Below are positions 15,918 through 23,805 of a stretch of DNA of 64,000 nucleotides, one piece after another. Under the pieces are notes generated by a model. It worked only from the letters and a program-made list of their open reading frames with translations, was not told the DNA's origin and searched no databases. The first letter of the stretch is position 1. Every line of letters begins with the position of its first letter. This DNA is from VFMC01 sp040380855 (lineage in GTDB: Bacteria; Actinomycetota; Acidimicrobiia; Acidimicrobiales; Ilumatobacteraceae). The DNA lies in the NCBI GenBank assembly GCA_040380855.1, contig JBEIIG010000014.1:3003-67002 (forward strand), written 5' to 3'. Position numbers and translations under genes: made by a program.

Positions 15918-16736
15918 TCAGTGCGGGCGATGGTAGAGCACCGGGTTGTTCGGGCCATCGGCCGGACGTCCTGTCTCCCTGCCACCGAGCCACCACTGCT
16001 GATCGAGCTTGCGCGCCGGATGGTCGATCTCGCCCACCAGGGTGCCGTCGGCGAAGTAGATGACCGTCATCACGGCACGCATCGTCGACGACACGTTCGC
16101 CGACGCCGAGTGCAGGGTCCAGCCGGCGTGGAACGTGGCGTCGCCGGCCCGGAACGGAGCGTGCGAGGCAAGCGGCAGATCGCGCTCGCGAACCATCTCG
16201 TCGAAGTAGGCCTGCGAGGGGTCGCCGATGAGATGCTCGCCGAGTGCTCCCATCCGGTGCGTGCCCGAAGCGAAGGTCATCGCTCCCATCGATTCGTCGA
16301 CGTCGACCAGCGGCATCCACATCGTGATGGTGTGCTCGGTGGCCAGTGGCCAGTAGTTCTGGTCCTGGTGCCACGGCGTATGACCACCACCTGACTCTTT
16401 GAACAACGCCTGATCGTGATAGAGGCGCACACCGTCGACACCCATCAACTCGGCCGCCACCTTGGCGAACCGGCGCGCCGTCACGAAGTGGCGCACGGCC
16501 GGATCGTGCGCCCACAGGTTGGGCACCTGCAGGAACGCGCGGCCGTACGTGTCGCGTTCGGCGAGTGGTCGACGCTCGAAGGCGTGCTGACGGGCTGCCG
16601 CTTCGATGGCGGGCACGAACACCGCGCATTCGTCGGCATCGATCAGGTTGCGAACCACCGTGTGCCCATTGCGACGAAACGCTTCGATCGTCTCGGCATC
16701 GAGCGCATGGTCGGACTCGAGCAGCGGCAGGACCAT
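15918..16736 (-). CDS. phytanoyl-CoA dioxygenase (PhyH) family oxygenase
   Basis: A 272-residue Fe(II)/2-oxoglutarate oxygenase. The metal triad is visible as 'HQDQNYWPL' (His-x-Asp, ~149-151) and the distal 'FHAGWTLHSA' His (~215). 'DVDESMGAMTFASGTH' is characteristic of PhyH proteins. The N-terminus 'FRRNGHTVVRNLID' is the usual start helix. First gene of the operon with the P450 and PfkB genes. Its ATG has TACCAT exactly 6 nt upstream, so it is probably leaderless. Substrate unknown; family members hydroxylate acyl-CoAs, osmolytes and natural products. Confidence 0.88.
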   Translation of the reverse strand: MVLPLLESDHALDAETIEAFRRNGHTVVRNLIDADECAVFVPAIEAAARQHAFERRPLAERDTYGRAFLQVPNLWAHDPAVRHFVTARRFAKVAAELMGVDGVRLYHDQALFKESGGGHTPWHQDQNYWPLATEHTITMWMPLVDVDESMGAMTFASGTHRMGALGEHLIGDPSQAYFDEMVRERDLPLASHAPFRAGDATFHAGWTLHSASANVSSTMRAVMTVIYFADGTLVGEIDHPARKLDQQWWLGGRETGRPADGPNNPVLYHRPH

Positions 16737-16742
16737 GAGCCG

Positions 16743-16748
16743 ATGGTA
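16743..16748 (-). promoter_or_regulatory. putative leaderless -10 element of the PhyH-P450-PfkB operon
   Basis: On the minus strand TACCAT (TANNNT) ends 6 nt before the ATG at 16736; no Shine-Dalgarno sequence is present. Confidence 0.45.
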
Positions 16749-16820
16749 CCGGACCGGGTCACCGACAAGAGTTGGTCAAGGCGCTGGCATCCTGGCAGCA
16801 CCGACGGGACGATGAGCACC

Positions 16821-17621
16821 ATGCGTATAGAAGGTTCCACCACCACACCGGCGGCGCTGCTGTCGGTCGGGCGCGGAGGGGCCGATTCGCCGGGGCCCGC
16901 CCCCTCCGAAGGCCCGCTCGGCGCGACGGGCACAGCGGAGAGCAACGACGAACGCCCTCGGGTGCTTCCCCCCATCAAGGTGCTCGTCACGATGATCGAG
17001 CGGCTCACCGGCCGACCTGTCCGTCTGGTCGACGCCACCGATCTGCCGTCGCTCTCGCTCGAGTCGCCGCCCCCCGAGCGGCCACCCGCACTGTCGTCGC
17101 GACCCGACTGGGGGGTCTCCCTCGGCGTGATGGACCGCGGTGCGCTCGGTACCGGTGCCGACGAGACGACGGTGAGGGCGCGGGCGACGGTCGCCGCTCC
17201 CGACGGCGCCGGCCAGGACCTGTCGATGTCGATCGCCTTGTCGTCGCGGTTCGTCGCCGACCAGCGAGCACGCGTGCGCGATGGCGTGTCGCCCCTGTCG
17301 GACCCGCTCCTGGTGAGTTTCGGCGGAGCGCTCGACGCGCTGCACGCGGGCACCAACTCGTTCGGCCTCGACGTCGACCCCCACAGCGGAATCGGGCGAC
17401 TCACCCCCACCGAGTCGAGCATCGCGTCGATGGCCACCGCACGCGGCCTGGCCACAGCAGGAGCCTTCGATCCGGGCACGAACATCGGCACGGTCATGGC
17501 TGTCTCGACCGCAGTGGCCAACAGCGCCCGCCCCCTGTTCGCCCCACGTACCGATCCGGCAACCTCCTACCGGCCCGTACCCGACCGCGACGACGCGATC
17601 AAACTCGACGTCAGCGTCTGA
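16821..17621 (+). CDS. uncharacterised protein
   Basis: A 266-residue protein that I do not recognise with certainty. The first ~45 residues are low-complexity (Gly, Ser, Pro). Then come 'PPIKVLVTMIERLTGRPVRLVD' (~51-72) and a beta-rich part 'DLSMSIALSSRFVADQRARV...SDPLLVSFGGALDAL' (~135-170) followed by 'FGLDVDPHSGIGRLT'. This order loosely recalls a family of proteobacterial hypothetical proteins with a DLD-type acidic segment; that resemblance is from memory and weak. Two in-frame ATGs exist (16812 and 16821). The second has GACGAT 7 nt upstream and is preferred. No signal peptide or membrane segment. It ends convergently, overlapping the methyltransferase gene by 11 bp. Confidence 0.55.
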   Translation: MRIEGSTTTPAALLSVGRGGADSPGPAPSEGPLGATGTAESNDERPRVLPPIKVLVTMIERLTGRPVRLVDATDLPSLSLESPPPERPPALSSRPDWGVSLGVMDRGALGTGADETTVRARATVAAPDGAGQDLSMSIALSSRFVADQRARVRDGVSPLSDPLLVSFGGALDALHAGTNSFGLDVDPHSGIGRLTPTESSIASMATARGLATAGAFDPGTNIGTVMAVSTAVANSARPLFAPRTDPATSYRPVPDRDDAIKLDVSV

Positions 17622-18828
17622 CCTGACGACGCGGTTGCACCGTACCGGCGAGCCGAGTCGAGCGCAGCACCACGAACTGAGGGTTGCTGGCGACCACTGC
17701 GGCGTTGCCGAACACCCGCTTGAGCTTCACGTGGTAGCCGAGATGGCGGTTCCCCACCACCCACAGGTCGCCGCCGGGCCGTAGCACTCGACGTGATTGC
17801 ACGAACATGTCCCAGGCGATGGCGTCGGTGAGGGCATGGCCACTGTGGAACGGTGGGTTGACGATCACCCGGTCGATCGACCCTGCGGCGAGCGGATCGC
17901 CGTGCTGCACCGTGTCGAGACCGTCGCCCACCACGAACCGCGCCGGTCGATCGGATCCGAACGTGGCGCGCCAGGTGGCCTCGGCTGACGCGACCGCAGC
18001 GAACGATTCGTCGACGAACACGAGGTGCGCGACAGGGTCGGCGAGAGCCACATGTGCACCCACCACCCCGGTGCCGCACGCGAGGTCGACCACTGCCGCA
18101 CCCGGCGGCAGAGGTGCCGGATCGCGGGCAAGGGCATCGAGCAGCAACGCTGTACCGGCGTCGAGGCGGTCGGCGGCGAACACCCCCGCATGCGCCACGA
18201 CGACCGGGCCCCGATCACCGAACCACGGCGTGACGGCTCGCCAGGTGACGGGCCAGCGACCGACCGGCGGCGTCGGTGGTGTCTCGACGGCGGCGAACAC
18301 CAGGCGGGCTTTGCGGGTGGCCAGCGATGTGCGGGTGGGACCGATCAGCTCGGTGAACACATCGAGCGCTGCCGTGTGCAGATGCCGCGTCATCGCCGCG
18401 CCGATCACGACCGTGGCGGGATGGAGATGCGGGCGCAGCGCGCGCAGTTGCTCCGCGAGCAGCACCGTTGCCTTCGGCACCCGGACCACCACCAGGTCGA
18501 TGCGTTCGGGCAGCGGGTCGAGGGCGCTCAGCAACACCACCCGCTCCGACGCGATGGCGTTGGCTGCGAGATTGGCGCGTGTGGCGCAGTGGCTGATGAA
18601 CGAGTCGGTGAGCTGGTGCACACGAGCACCCTCCCGTGCTGCGAGCGCCACGGTGAGCGCTCCGAACTCGTCGTTCAGCACCACGGTCTCCGACGCCGGG
18701 TCGACCGATGCCAGCTCGGCCAGCAGCAGTTCGTCGGCGGCATCCCAGGCGCGCAACTGCTCGCGGGCACGCACCGGATAGCGGGCCAGGCGCAGCGCGC
18801 CCTGCGGCACCTCGAGCAGTTCGCTCAC
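17611..18828 (-). CDS. RlmG/RsmC-type rRNA (guanine-N2)-methyltransferase
   Basis: A 405-residue two-domain class I methyltransferase. The N-terminal half is a degenerate, non-catalytic methyltransferase-like domain. The C-terminal half has the SAM loop 'VVDLACGTGVVG' (~230) and the N2-guanine motif 'VIVNPPFHSGHAL' (~305). Length and architecture fit RlmG (23S G1835) or RsmC (16S G1207); RlmG is slightly favoured. The GTG start overlaps the PdxA-like stop codon as GTGA, so it is translationally coupled to a sugar-acid operon, which is odd for an rRNA-modifying enzyme. Confidence 0.82.
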   Translation of the reverse strand: MSELLEVPQGALRLARYPVRAREQLRAWDAADELLLAELASVDPASETVVLNDEFGALTVALAAREGARVHQLTDSFISHCATRANLAANAIASERVVLLSALDPLPERIDLVVVRVPKATVLLAEQLRALRPHLHPATVVIGAAMTRHLHTAALDVFTELIGPTRTSLATRKARLVFAAVETPPTPPVGRWPVTWRAVTPWFGDRGPVVVAHAGVFAADRLDAGTALLLDALARDPAPLPPGAAVVDLACGTGVVGAHVALADPVAHLVFVDESFAAVASAEATWRATFGSDRPARFVVGDGLDTVQHGDPLAAGSIDRVIVNPPFHSGHALTDAIAWDMFVQSRRVLRPGGDLWVVGNRHLGYHVKLKRVFGNAAVVASNPQFVVLRSTRLAGTVQPRRQVRR

Positions 18829-19850
18829 CGGCGTCCGGCGAGCCGCCACGCGTAGGCCAGCGCGTGGTCGAGCGAGTCGGTGAAGGCCACACCCTGCCAG
18901 GCGATGTCGAATGCCGTGCCGTGGTCGACCGATGTGCGGATGATCGGCAGGCCGAGGGTGACGTTCACTCCCGTGTCGAATGCGAGCAGCTTCATCGGTC
19001 CGTGGCCCTGGTCGTGGTACATGCACACGATGGCGTCGTAGCGACCACGATGCACCGCCTGGAAGAACACCGTGTCGGCCGGGTGCGGCCCGGTTGCGTC
19101 GATGCCTGCTGCAACGGCCCGTTCGATGGCCGGGGCGATGTGGGTGTGGTCCTCGTCGCCGAACAGCCCGTGCTCGCCGGCATGGGGGTTGAGGCCGCAG
19201 ACAGCGATGCGAGGGCGGTCGAGGAACCGCTGCAGCGTGGTGTGGGTGAGTTCGATCACGTCGAGCACCCGATCGGCCCGCACACGCTCGATGGCGTCGC
19301 GCAGCGAGCAGTGGGTACTCACATGGGTGACCGCCAGCGACCCGCTGCCGGTCGCTGCGGTGAGCATCATGGTCACCCGAGCCGCGCCGCACTGCGCTGC
19401 GATCATCTCGGTGTGACCCACGAAACCCGGATCGCTCAACTGGGTGGCCTCTTTGTTGATCGGCATGGTGACCACTCCGGCCACCGAACCAGCCAACGCG
19501 TCGGCGGTGGCGTGCTGCACGTAGGCCCGCGCCGCCGCGCCCGAGGCACGGTCGAGCACGCCAGGGCGGTGGTCGCCGGCAGCGAGCAGGCCCAGGTCGA
19601 CCACGGTGAGGCCGTCGATCCCGCACTGCGACGGGTCGAGATCGGCCACCGACTCGACGGCAGTGATGGCCAGGTCGAGGCCCAGCAGATGCGCACCCTG
19701 GCGCAGGATCGAAGCATCGCCGTACACGACCGCCGGCCCGGCAGCGCCGGCCAGGTGACCTGCGGCCGCGCTGCGCAGCACGATCTCGGGGCCCACCCCC
19801 GACGGGTCGCCCATCGTGATGGCCATCGGTGACGACGTGGCGGCGCTCAT
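18825..19850 (-). CDS. pdxA2: PdxA-family 4-phospho-sugar-acid dehydrogenase (PdxA2 type)
   Basis: A 341-residue member of the 4-hydroxythreonine-4-phosphate dehydrogenase family. Motifs: N-terminal 'MAITMGDPSGVGPEIVL' (~9), metal-binding histidines in 'GFVGHTEMIA', 'NPHAGEHGLFG' and 'MYHDQGHGPMKLLAF', and 'NVTLGLPIIRTSVDHGTAFDIA'. It follows a DUF1537 four-carbon acid sugar kinase gene by 2 bp. In that context the family enzyme (PdxA2) oxidises and decarboxylates D-threonate- or erythronate-4-phosphate to dihydroxyacetone phosphate, so a catabolic role is more likely than pyridoxine synthesis. It cannot be told from PdxA proper by motifs alone. Confidence 0.85.
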   Translation of the reverse strand: MSAATSSPMAITMGDPSGVGPEIVLRSAAAGHLAGAAGPAVVYGDASILRQGAHLLGLDLAITAVESVADLDPSQCGIDGLTVVDLGLLAAGDHRPGVLDRASGAAARAYVQHATADALAGSVAGVVTMPINKEATQLSDPGFVGHTEMIAAQCGAARVTMMLTAATGSGSLAVTHVSTHCSLRDAIERVRADRVLDVIELTHTTLQRFLDRPRIAVCGLNPHAGEHGLFGDEDHTHIAPAIERAVAAGIDATGPHPADTVFFQAVHRGRYDAIVCMYHDQGHGPMKLLAFDTGVNVTLGLPIIRTSVDHGTAFDIAWQGVAFTDSLDHALAYAWRLAGRR

Positions 19851-19852
19851 GG

Positions 19853-20950
19853 TCACAGTCTGCCTGCCCCGACCGACGCGACCAGGTCGACGAGGGCGGT
19901 GTGCGAGCCGAACCCACCCGACCGGGTGACGACCAGCCGACCGTCGTCGACGAAGGTGGCCCACGGTGTTCCGGGCGCTACTACCCCGCGCACGTCGACG
20001 GCCCGGATGCCCAGCACAGCAGCAGCCGTGTCGCCGCCCAGCACCACGAGCGCACGATCGGACCGGGTGTCGATCGCCGCAGCAGCCCGCCTCGCCAACG
20101 CGTCGGCCACGGCGCCGGCGTCGTCGGTGGGCACCGGGGCATCGCCGTGAGCCATCCGCGGCGACACCAGCACGGCCACACGGTCGAGCGGATCGGGGCT
20201 GTACACCAGCGTTGCCACCTGACGTCGCGCAGCCGGGTGGAGGCTGCCGCACACGACGAGCACTGCGGTGGCCCGAGGTGTGGTGGGCGGCTCGGTCGAG
20301 GGCGTGGACGCGCCTGCCAGCGCTGCTGCGATGGCACCGGCCGTGCCGACGAACAACGGGCGGGGCACTGCGTGACGCCACGCAGCCCCGATGCGCTCGA
20401 GGTCGTCGGTGGTGACCGCATCGCACACCGCCACGTGCGGCGCATCGCTGTCGGCGGCGAACCAACCGAGCAGTGACCGATGGTCGACGATCGACTCGAC
20501 GTGCTCGATACCCGCAGCGACGAGGTGGTCGATCGGGCGGCTCGACCGCACCGGATGGCGGGCATCGGTGCCCGCAGGGCTGTCGCTGACCGGTACCCCG
20601 TCGACGAACACCTGCCCACCTCGGCACACCCGCCCGTTCTCGGGCAGGGCCGGAACCACGAGCACGCGCACACGGTGGTCGGCCACGAAGGCCGCCACCT
20701 CGGCGGCCCAGTTGCCGCGCAGGGTGGAGTCGATCTTGTGCGCCGTCGGGGCGGCCGACAGACGACCGACAGCTGCCGCTGCGGCAACCGGCGCGAGCCG
20801 CCGTGTGCCCAGGTCGATCACCTGTCGCTCGGCCGAACCAGCGACGCCGAGCGGCGACACACGCACCACTGCACCGAGACGAACGGCCAACGCACCGGCC
20901 GTCTCGAGCGCGCCGGTGCGGTCGTCGGCGGTCAGCACGAATCGGTCCAT
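19853..20950 (-). CDS. dtnK: four-carbon acid sugar kinase (DUF1537, DtnK/OtnK type)
   Basis: A 365-residue kinase of the DUF1537 family. The N-terminus has 'LTADDRTGALETAGAL' (~6-21) and 'KIDSTLRGNWAAEVAAF' (~74-90). The C-terminal nucleotide-binding part has 'VLVVCGSLHPAARRQV', 'ALVVLGGDTAAAVL' and 'TRSGGFGSHTALVDLV'. Known members phosphorylate D-threonate, L-threonate or D-erythronate. Directly upstream of the PdxA-like gene (2-bp gap), it supplies the 4-phospho acid for that enzyme. First gene of a kinase-dehydrogenase-methyltransferase operon. TAGCGT lies 10 nt before the ATG. Transporter and epimerase partners are absent nearby. Confidence 0.85.
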   Translation of the reverse strand: MDRFVLTADDRTGALETAGALAVRLGAVVRVSPLGVAGSAERQVIDLGTRRLAPVAAAAAVGRLSAAPTAHKIDSTLRGNWAAEVAAFVADHRVRVLVVPALPENGRVCRGGQVFVDGVPVSDSPAGTDARHPVRSSRPIDHLVAAGIEHVESIVDHRSLLGWFAADSDAPHVAVCDAVTTDDLERIGAAWRHAVPRPLFVGTAGAIAAALAGASTPSTEPPTTPRATAVLVVCGSLHPAARRQVATLVYSPDPLDRVAVLVSPRMAHGDAPVPTDDAGAVADALARRAAAAIDTRSDRALVVLGGDTAAAVLGIRAVDVRGVVAPGTPWATFVDDGRLVVTRSGGFGSHTALVDLVASVGAGRL

Positions 20951-20977
20951 GGGTGTGCCGACGCTACCGCGGCACGC

Positions 20978-20983
20978 CAGACT
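20978..20983 (+). promoter_or_regulatory. putative leaderless -10 element, FAD oxidoreductase gene
   Basis: CAGACT ends 6 nt before the GTG at 20990. Confidence 0.35.
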
Positions 20984-20989
20984 GCAGCC

Positions 20990-22423
20990 GTGACCGCGCC
21001 CCGCACCGCCTACGACGCCGTGGTGATCGGGTCGGGCCCCAACGGCCTCACTGCAGCCTGCACCCTGGCCGCTGCGGGCCGCTCGGTGCTGGTGGTCGAG
21101 GCCCAGCCCACCATCGGTGGTGGGTGTCGGTCGGCCGAGCTCACCTTGCCCGGGGTGGTGCACGACGTGTGCGCGGCCATCTTCGCCCTCGGCGCCTCGT
21201 CGCCGGCCTTCGCAGCCCTCGGCCTCGAGCAGGCGGGCGTGCAGTGGGCCCATCCCGACATCCCCCTTGCGCATCCGCTCGACGGTGGACGCGCCGCCGT
21301 GCTGCACCGTTCGCCAGCCGACACCGCTACCGCACTCGGCGCGGACGGGCGAGCCTGGCAGCGCCTCGTCGGCCCGTCGATCGACCACTGGGACGATCTG
21401 CTCCCCCACGTGCTCGGACCCCTCACCGCCGTGCCTCGCCACCCGATCTCGCTCGCCCGGTTCGGTGCCGTCGCGGCTCGGCCCGCCACCTGGGTGGCAC
21501 ACCGCTTCCACGACGATGCCGCCGCAGCCCTGTTCGCCGGGTGTGCTGCGCACGCCTTCCTACCGCTCTCGTATCCGCTGTCGGCGGCGTTCGGGTTGAT
21601 GCTCGCGGTCACCGCCCACACGACCGGTTGGCCAGTGGCGCGCGGGGGTGCGCAGACCGTGCCCGATGCCCTCGCCGCGCTGCTGGTGCAGGCGGGCGGC
21701 ACGATCGAGACCGGCCGCCCGATCCGCACGCTCGCCGACCTGCCCCCGCACCGGGTCGCGTTGTTCGACACTGCTCCTACGGCGATGGGGGCCATCGCCG
21801 GTGAGGCGCTGCCGTCCCGCTACCGGCGGGCCCTCACCCGGTTCGGGCACGGGCCGGCAGCGTTCAAGGTCGACTACGTGCTCGACGGGCCAGTGCCCTG
21901 GACCAACCCCGACTGCCGTCGCGCGGGCACGCTGCACCTCGGCGGCACGATGGCCGAGATCGCCGCTGCGGAAGCCGCCGTCTGCAACGGCCGGTTGCCC
22001 GAACTGCCCTTCGTGCTGGCCGTGCAGCCCGGGGTGGCCGACCCCACCCGCGCCCCCGACGGTGTCGACACCCTGTGGGCCTATGCCCATGTGCCGCACG
22101 GATGCGACGTCGACGTCACCGATGCGATCGAGCGACAGATCGAACGCTTCGCTCCCGGCTTCCGCGACCGGGTGCTGGCGCGCCACGTGATCGACCCGGC
22201 CGAGTCGGAACGGCGCAACGCCAACCACCTCGGCGGCGACATCACCGGTGGTGCGCACACCGGTCTGCAGTTGCTGTTCCGCCCCACGGTGGGCCTGCGG
22301 CCCTACGTCACGCCGAATCCGGCGATCGTGCTGTGCTCGGCCTCCACCCCGCCCGGTGGCGGTGTGCACGGGATGTGCGGCGCCAACGCGGCGCAGCGCG
22401 TGCTGGCGGGCGTACTGCGCTGA
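20990..22423 (+). CDS. phytoene dehydrogenase-like FAD/NAD(P) oxidoreductase
   Basis: A 477-residue protein with an N-terminal dinucleotide-binding motif 'DAVVIGSGPNGLTAACTLAAAG' (~9-30), the 'VVEAQPTIGGGCRS' second FAD contact, a central 'GGAQTVPDALAALLV' segment and C-terminal 'CSASTPPGGGVHGMCGANAA'. This is the CrtI-like/PYROXD2 group of uncharacterised oxidoreductases, not clearly a carotenoid desaturase; no other carotenoid genes are near. GTG start chosen because the longer frame overlaps the divergent kinase gene and because of its leaderless -10 pattern. Confidence 0.83.
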   Translation: MTAPRTAYDAVVIGSGPNGLTAACTLAAAGRSVLVVEAQPTIGGGCRSAELTLPGVVHDVCAAIFALGASSPAFAALGLEQAGVQWAHPDIPLAHPLDGGRAAVLHRSPADTATALGADGRAWQRLVGPSIDHWDDLLPHVLGPLTAVPRHPISLARFGAVAARPATWVAHRFHDDAAAALFAGCAAHAFLPLSYPLSAAFGLMLAVTAHTTGWPVARGGAQTVPDALAALLVQAGGTIETGRPIRTLADLPPHRVALFDTAPTAMGAIAGEALPSRYRRALTRFGHGPAAFKVDYVLDGPVPWTNPDCRRAGTLHLGGTMAEIAAAEAAVCNGRLPELPFVLAVQPGVADPTRAPDGVDTLWAYAHVPHGCDVDVTDAIERQIERFAPGFRDRVLARHVIDPAESERRNANHLGGDITGGAHTGLQLLFRPTVGLRPYVTPNPAIVLCSASTPPGGGVHGMCGANAAQRVLAGVLR

Positions 22424-22438
22424 CCGGCCCCGCTGCAG

Positions 22439-22452
22439 GCGACCTTCGACCC
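22439..22452. promoter_or_regulatory. DosR-like box 2 (upstream of PRTase-hydrolase fusion)
   Basis: On the minus strand GGGTCGAAGGTCGC matches 10 of 14 positions of GGGACTWWAGTCCC. It is centred at -43.5 relative to the ATG at 22489, a classical activator position if the mRNA is leaderless. The forward 17-mer GACCTTCGACCCTCGCG is nearly identical to the sequence upstream of the PRTase gene at 12176. Confidence 0.55.
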
Positions 22453-22476
22453 TCGCGTGGTCGACGGCCTCGCCGA

Positions 22477-22482
22477 CACAGT
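22477..22482 (+). promoter_or_regulatory. putative leaderless -10 element, PRTase-hydrolase gene
   Basis: CACAGT ends 6 nt before the ATG at 22489, 24 bp downstream of DosR-like box 2. Confidence 0.4.
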
Positions 22483-22488
22483 GGAGCC

Positions 22489-23805
22489 ATGGCCTTCCTC
22501 CACCGTGTCGATGCCGGCCGACGACTGGCCGACCGCCTCCGCTCGTTGCGCGGCAGCGATGTGGTGGTGCTCGGCCTGCCGCGCGGTGGGGTACCGGTGG
22601 CCGAGCAGGTGGCAACCGCGCTGCACGCGCCACTCGACGTCATCGTGGTGCGCAAGTTGGGTGTCCCCACGCACCCCGAGCTGGCTGCCGGCGCGATCGG
22701 TGAGGGCGGTGTCCGTGTGCTGAACCCCGAGGTGGTCGATTCGTTCCGCCTCAGCGCGCACGATCTCGATCTGGTGGAGACGCGCGAGCGCGCCGAGTTG
22801 GAGCGCCGTTCGTCGATGATCCGTCGCAGCCACCCGCGGCTGTCGCTGACCGATCGCATCGCGGTCGTGGTCGACGACGGCATTGCGACCGGCGCGACCG
22901 CCCGGGCCGCCTGCCAGGTGGCTCGCGCCCATGGCGCGGCCCGGGTCGTTCTGGCGGTTCCGGTGGCCCCGGCCGACTGGCGCGCCGACCTCGGCGGCGC
23001 GGCCGACGACTACATCTGCGTCGAGGCACCTGAACACTTCGGTGCCGTCGGCCAGTGGTACGCCGACTTCTCGGCCACCACCGACGACGACGTGTCGGCC
23101 TCGCTGTCGCGGATCGCCAACCGCGGCTGGGACGTCGACATCCCCACCTCGAGCGCCCACCTCGACGGCCACCTCACCCTGCCACCCGACGCCGCCGCGG
23201 TGGTGGTGTTCGTGCACGGCAGCGGCAGCAGCCGCCACAGCCCACGTAACCAGTTCGTGGCCAACACCCTGCACGATGCAGGCCTCGGCACCCTGCTGTT
23301 CGACCTGCTCACCGACGACGAGGCCGAAGACCGCCAGAACGTGTTCGACATCGAGTTGCTCGCCCATCGGCTGAGCGATGTCACCCAGTGGCTCTGCGAA
23401 CAGTTCGTGTCGTTCCCGCTGCAGATCGGCTACTTCGGAGCGAGCACCGGTGCTGCCGCTGCCCTCACCGCAGCCGCCCGTCCGGGTGCCGACATCGCGG
23501 CGATCGTCTCACGCGGCGGCCGACCCGACCTGGCCCACCACCATCTCGAGACCGTGCGAGCACCGACGCTGCTGGTGGTGGGTGGCCTCGACCACGTGGT
23601 GCTCGACCTCAACCGGCGCGCCGCCGCCGCGATGCGCTGCGAGCACCGCATCGAGGTGGTGCCCGGCGCGACCCATCTGTTCGAAGAGCCCGGCACGCTG
23701 CACCAGGCCGCCGGCCTGGCTGCGCAGTGGTTCGCCAGCCACCTCCGCGTGCCGACTCAGAGCGGCGCGAGCGGGAAGCCGCCCCGTGCCGCCTCGACCG
23801 CATAG
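22489..23805 (+). CDS. phosphoribosyltransferase - dienelactone-hydrolase-like fusion (Rv0571c type)
   Basis: A 438-residue fusion. The N-terminal PRTase domain (~1-210) has 'VVVLGLPRGGVPVAEQVA' and the PRPP loop 'AVVVDDGIATGATARAAC' (~125-142). The C-terminal alpha/beta hydrolase (~225-425) has the nucleophile elbow 'GYFGASTGAAAAL' (Ser), acid 'VVGGLDHVV' (Asp) and 'PGATHLFEEPG' (His). To my recollection M. tuberculosis Rv0571c, of similar length and in the DosR regulon, has the same architecture. Substrate unknown. The 3' end overlaps the convergent amidase gene by 49 bp, so its last ~16 residues may be a recent extension. Confidence 0.87.
   Translation: MAFLHRVDAGRRLADRLRSLRGSDVVVLGLPRGGVPVAEQVATALHAPLDVIVVRKLGVPTHPELAAGAIGEGGVRVLNPEVVDSFRLSAHDLDLVETRERAELERRSSMIRRSHPRLSLTDRIAVVVDDGIATGATARAACQVARAHGAARVVLAVPVAPADWRADLGGAADDYICVEAPEHFGAVGQWYADFSATTDDDVSASLSRIANRGWDVDIPTSSAHLDGHLTLPPDAAAVVVFVHGSGSSRHSPRNQFVANTLHDAGLGTLLFDLLTDDEAEDRQNVFDIELLAHRLSDVTQWLCEQFVSFPLQIGYFGASTGAAAALTAAARPGADIAAIVSRGGRPDLAHHHLETVRAPTLLVVGGLDHVVLDLNRRAAAAMRCEHRIEVVPGATHLFEEPGTLHQAAGLAAQWFASHLRVPTQSGASGKPPRAASTA

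Noticed and set aside
16777..16812. TCAAG upstream of the uncharacterised gene as a sigma-28-type promoter.
   Set aside because: The nearest CCGA element lies about 21 nt downstream, too far for the TAAA-N14-16-GCCGATAT spacing, and the -10 match is poor.
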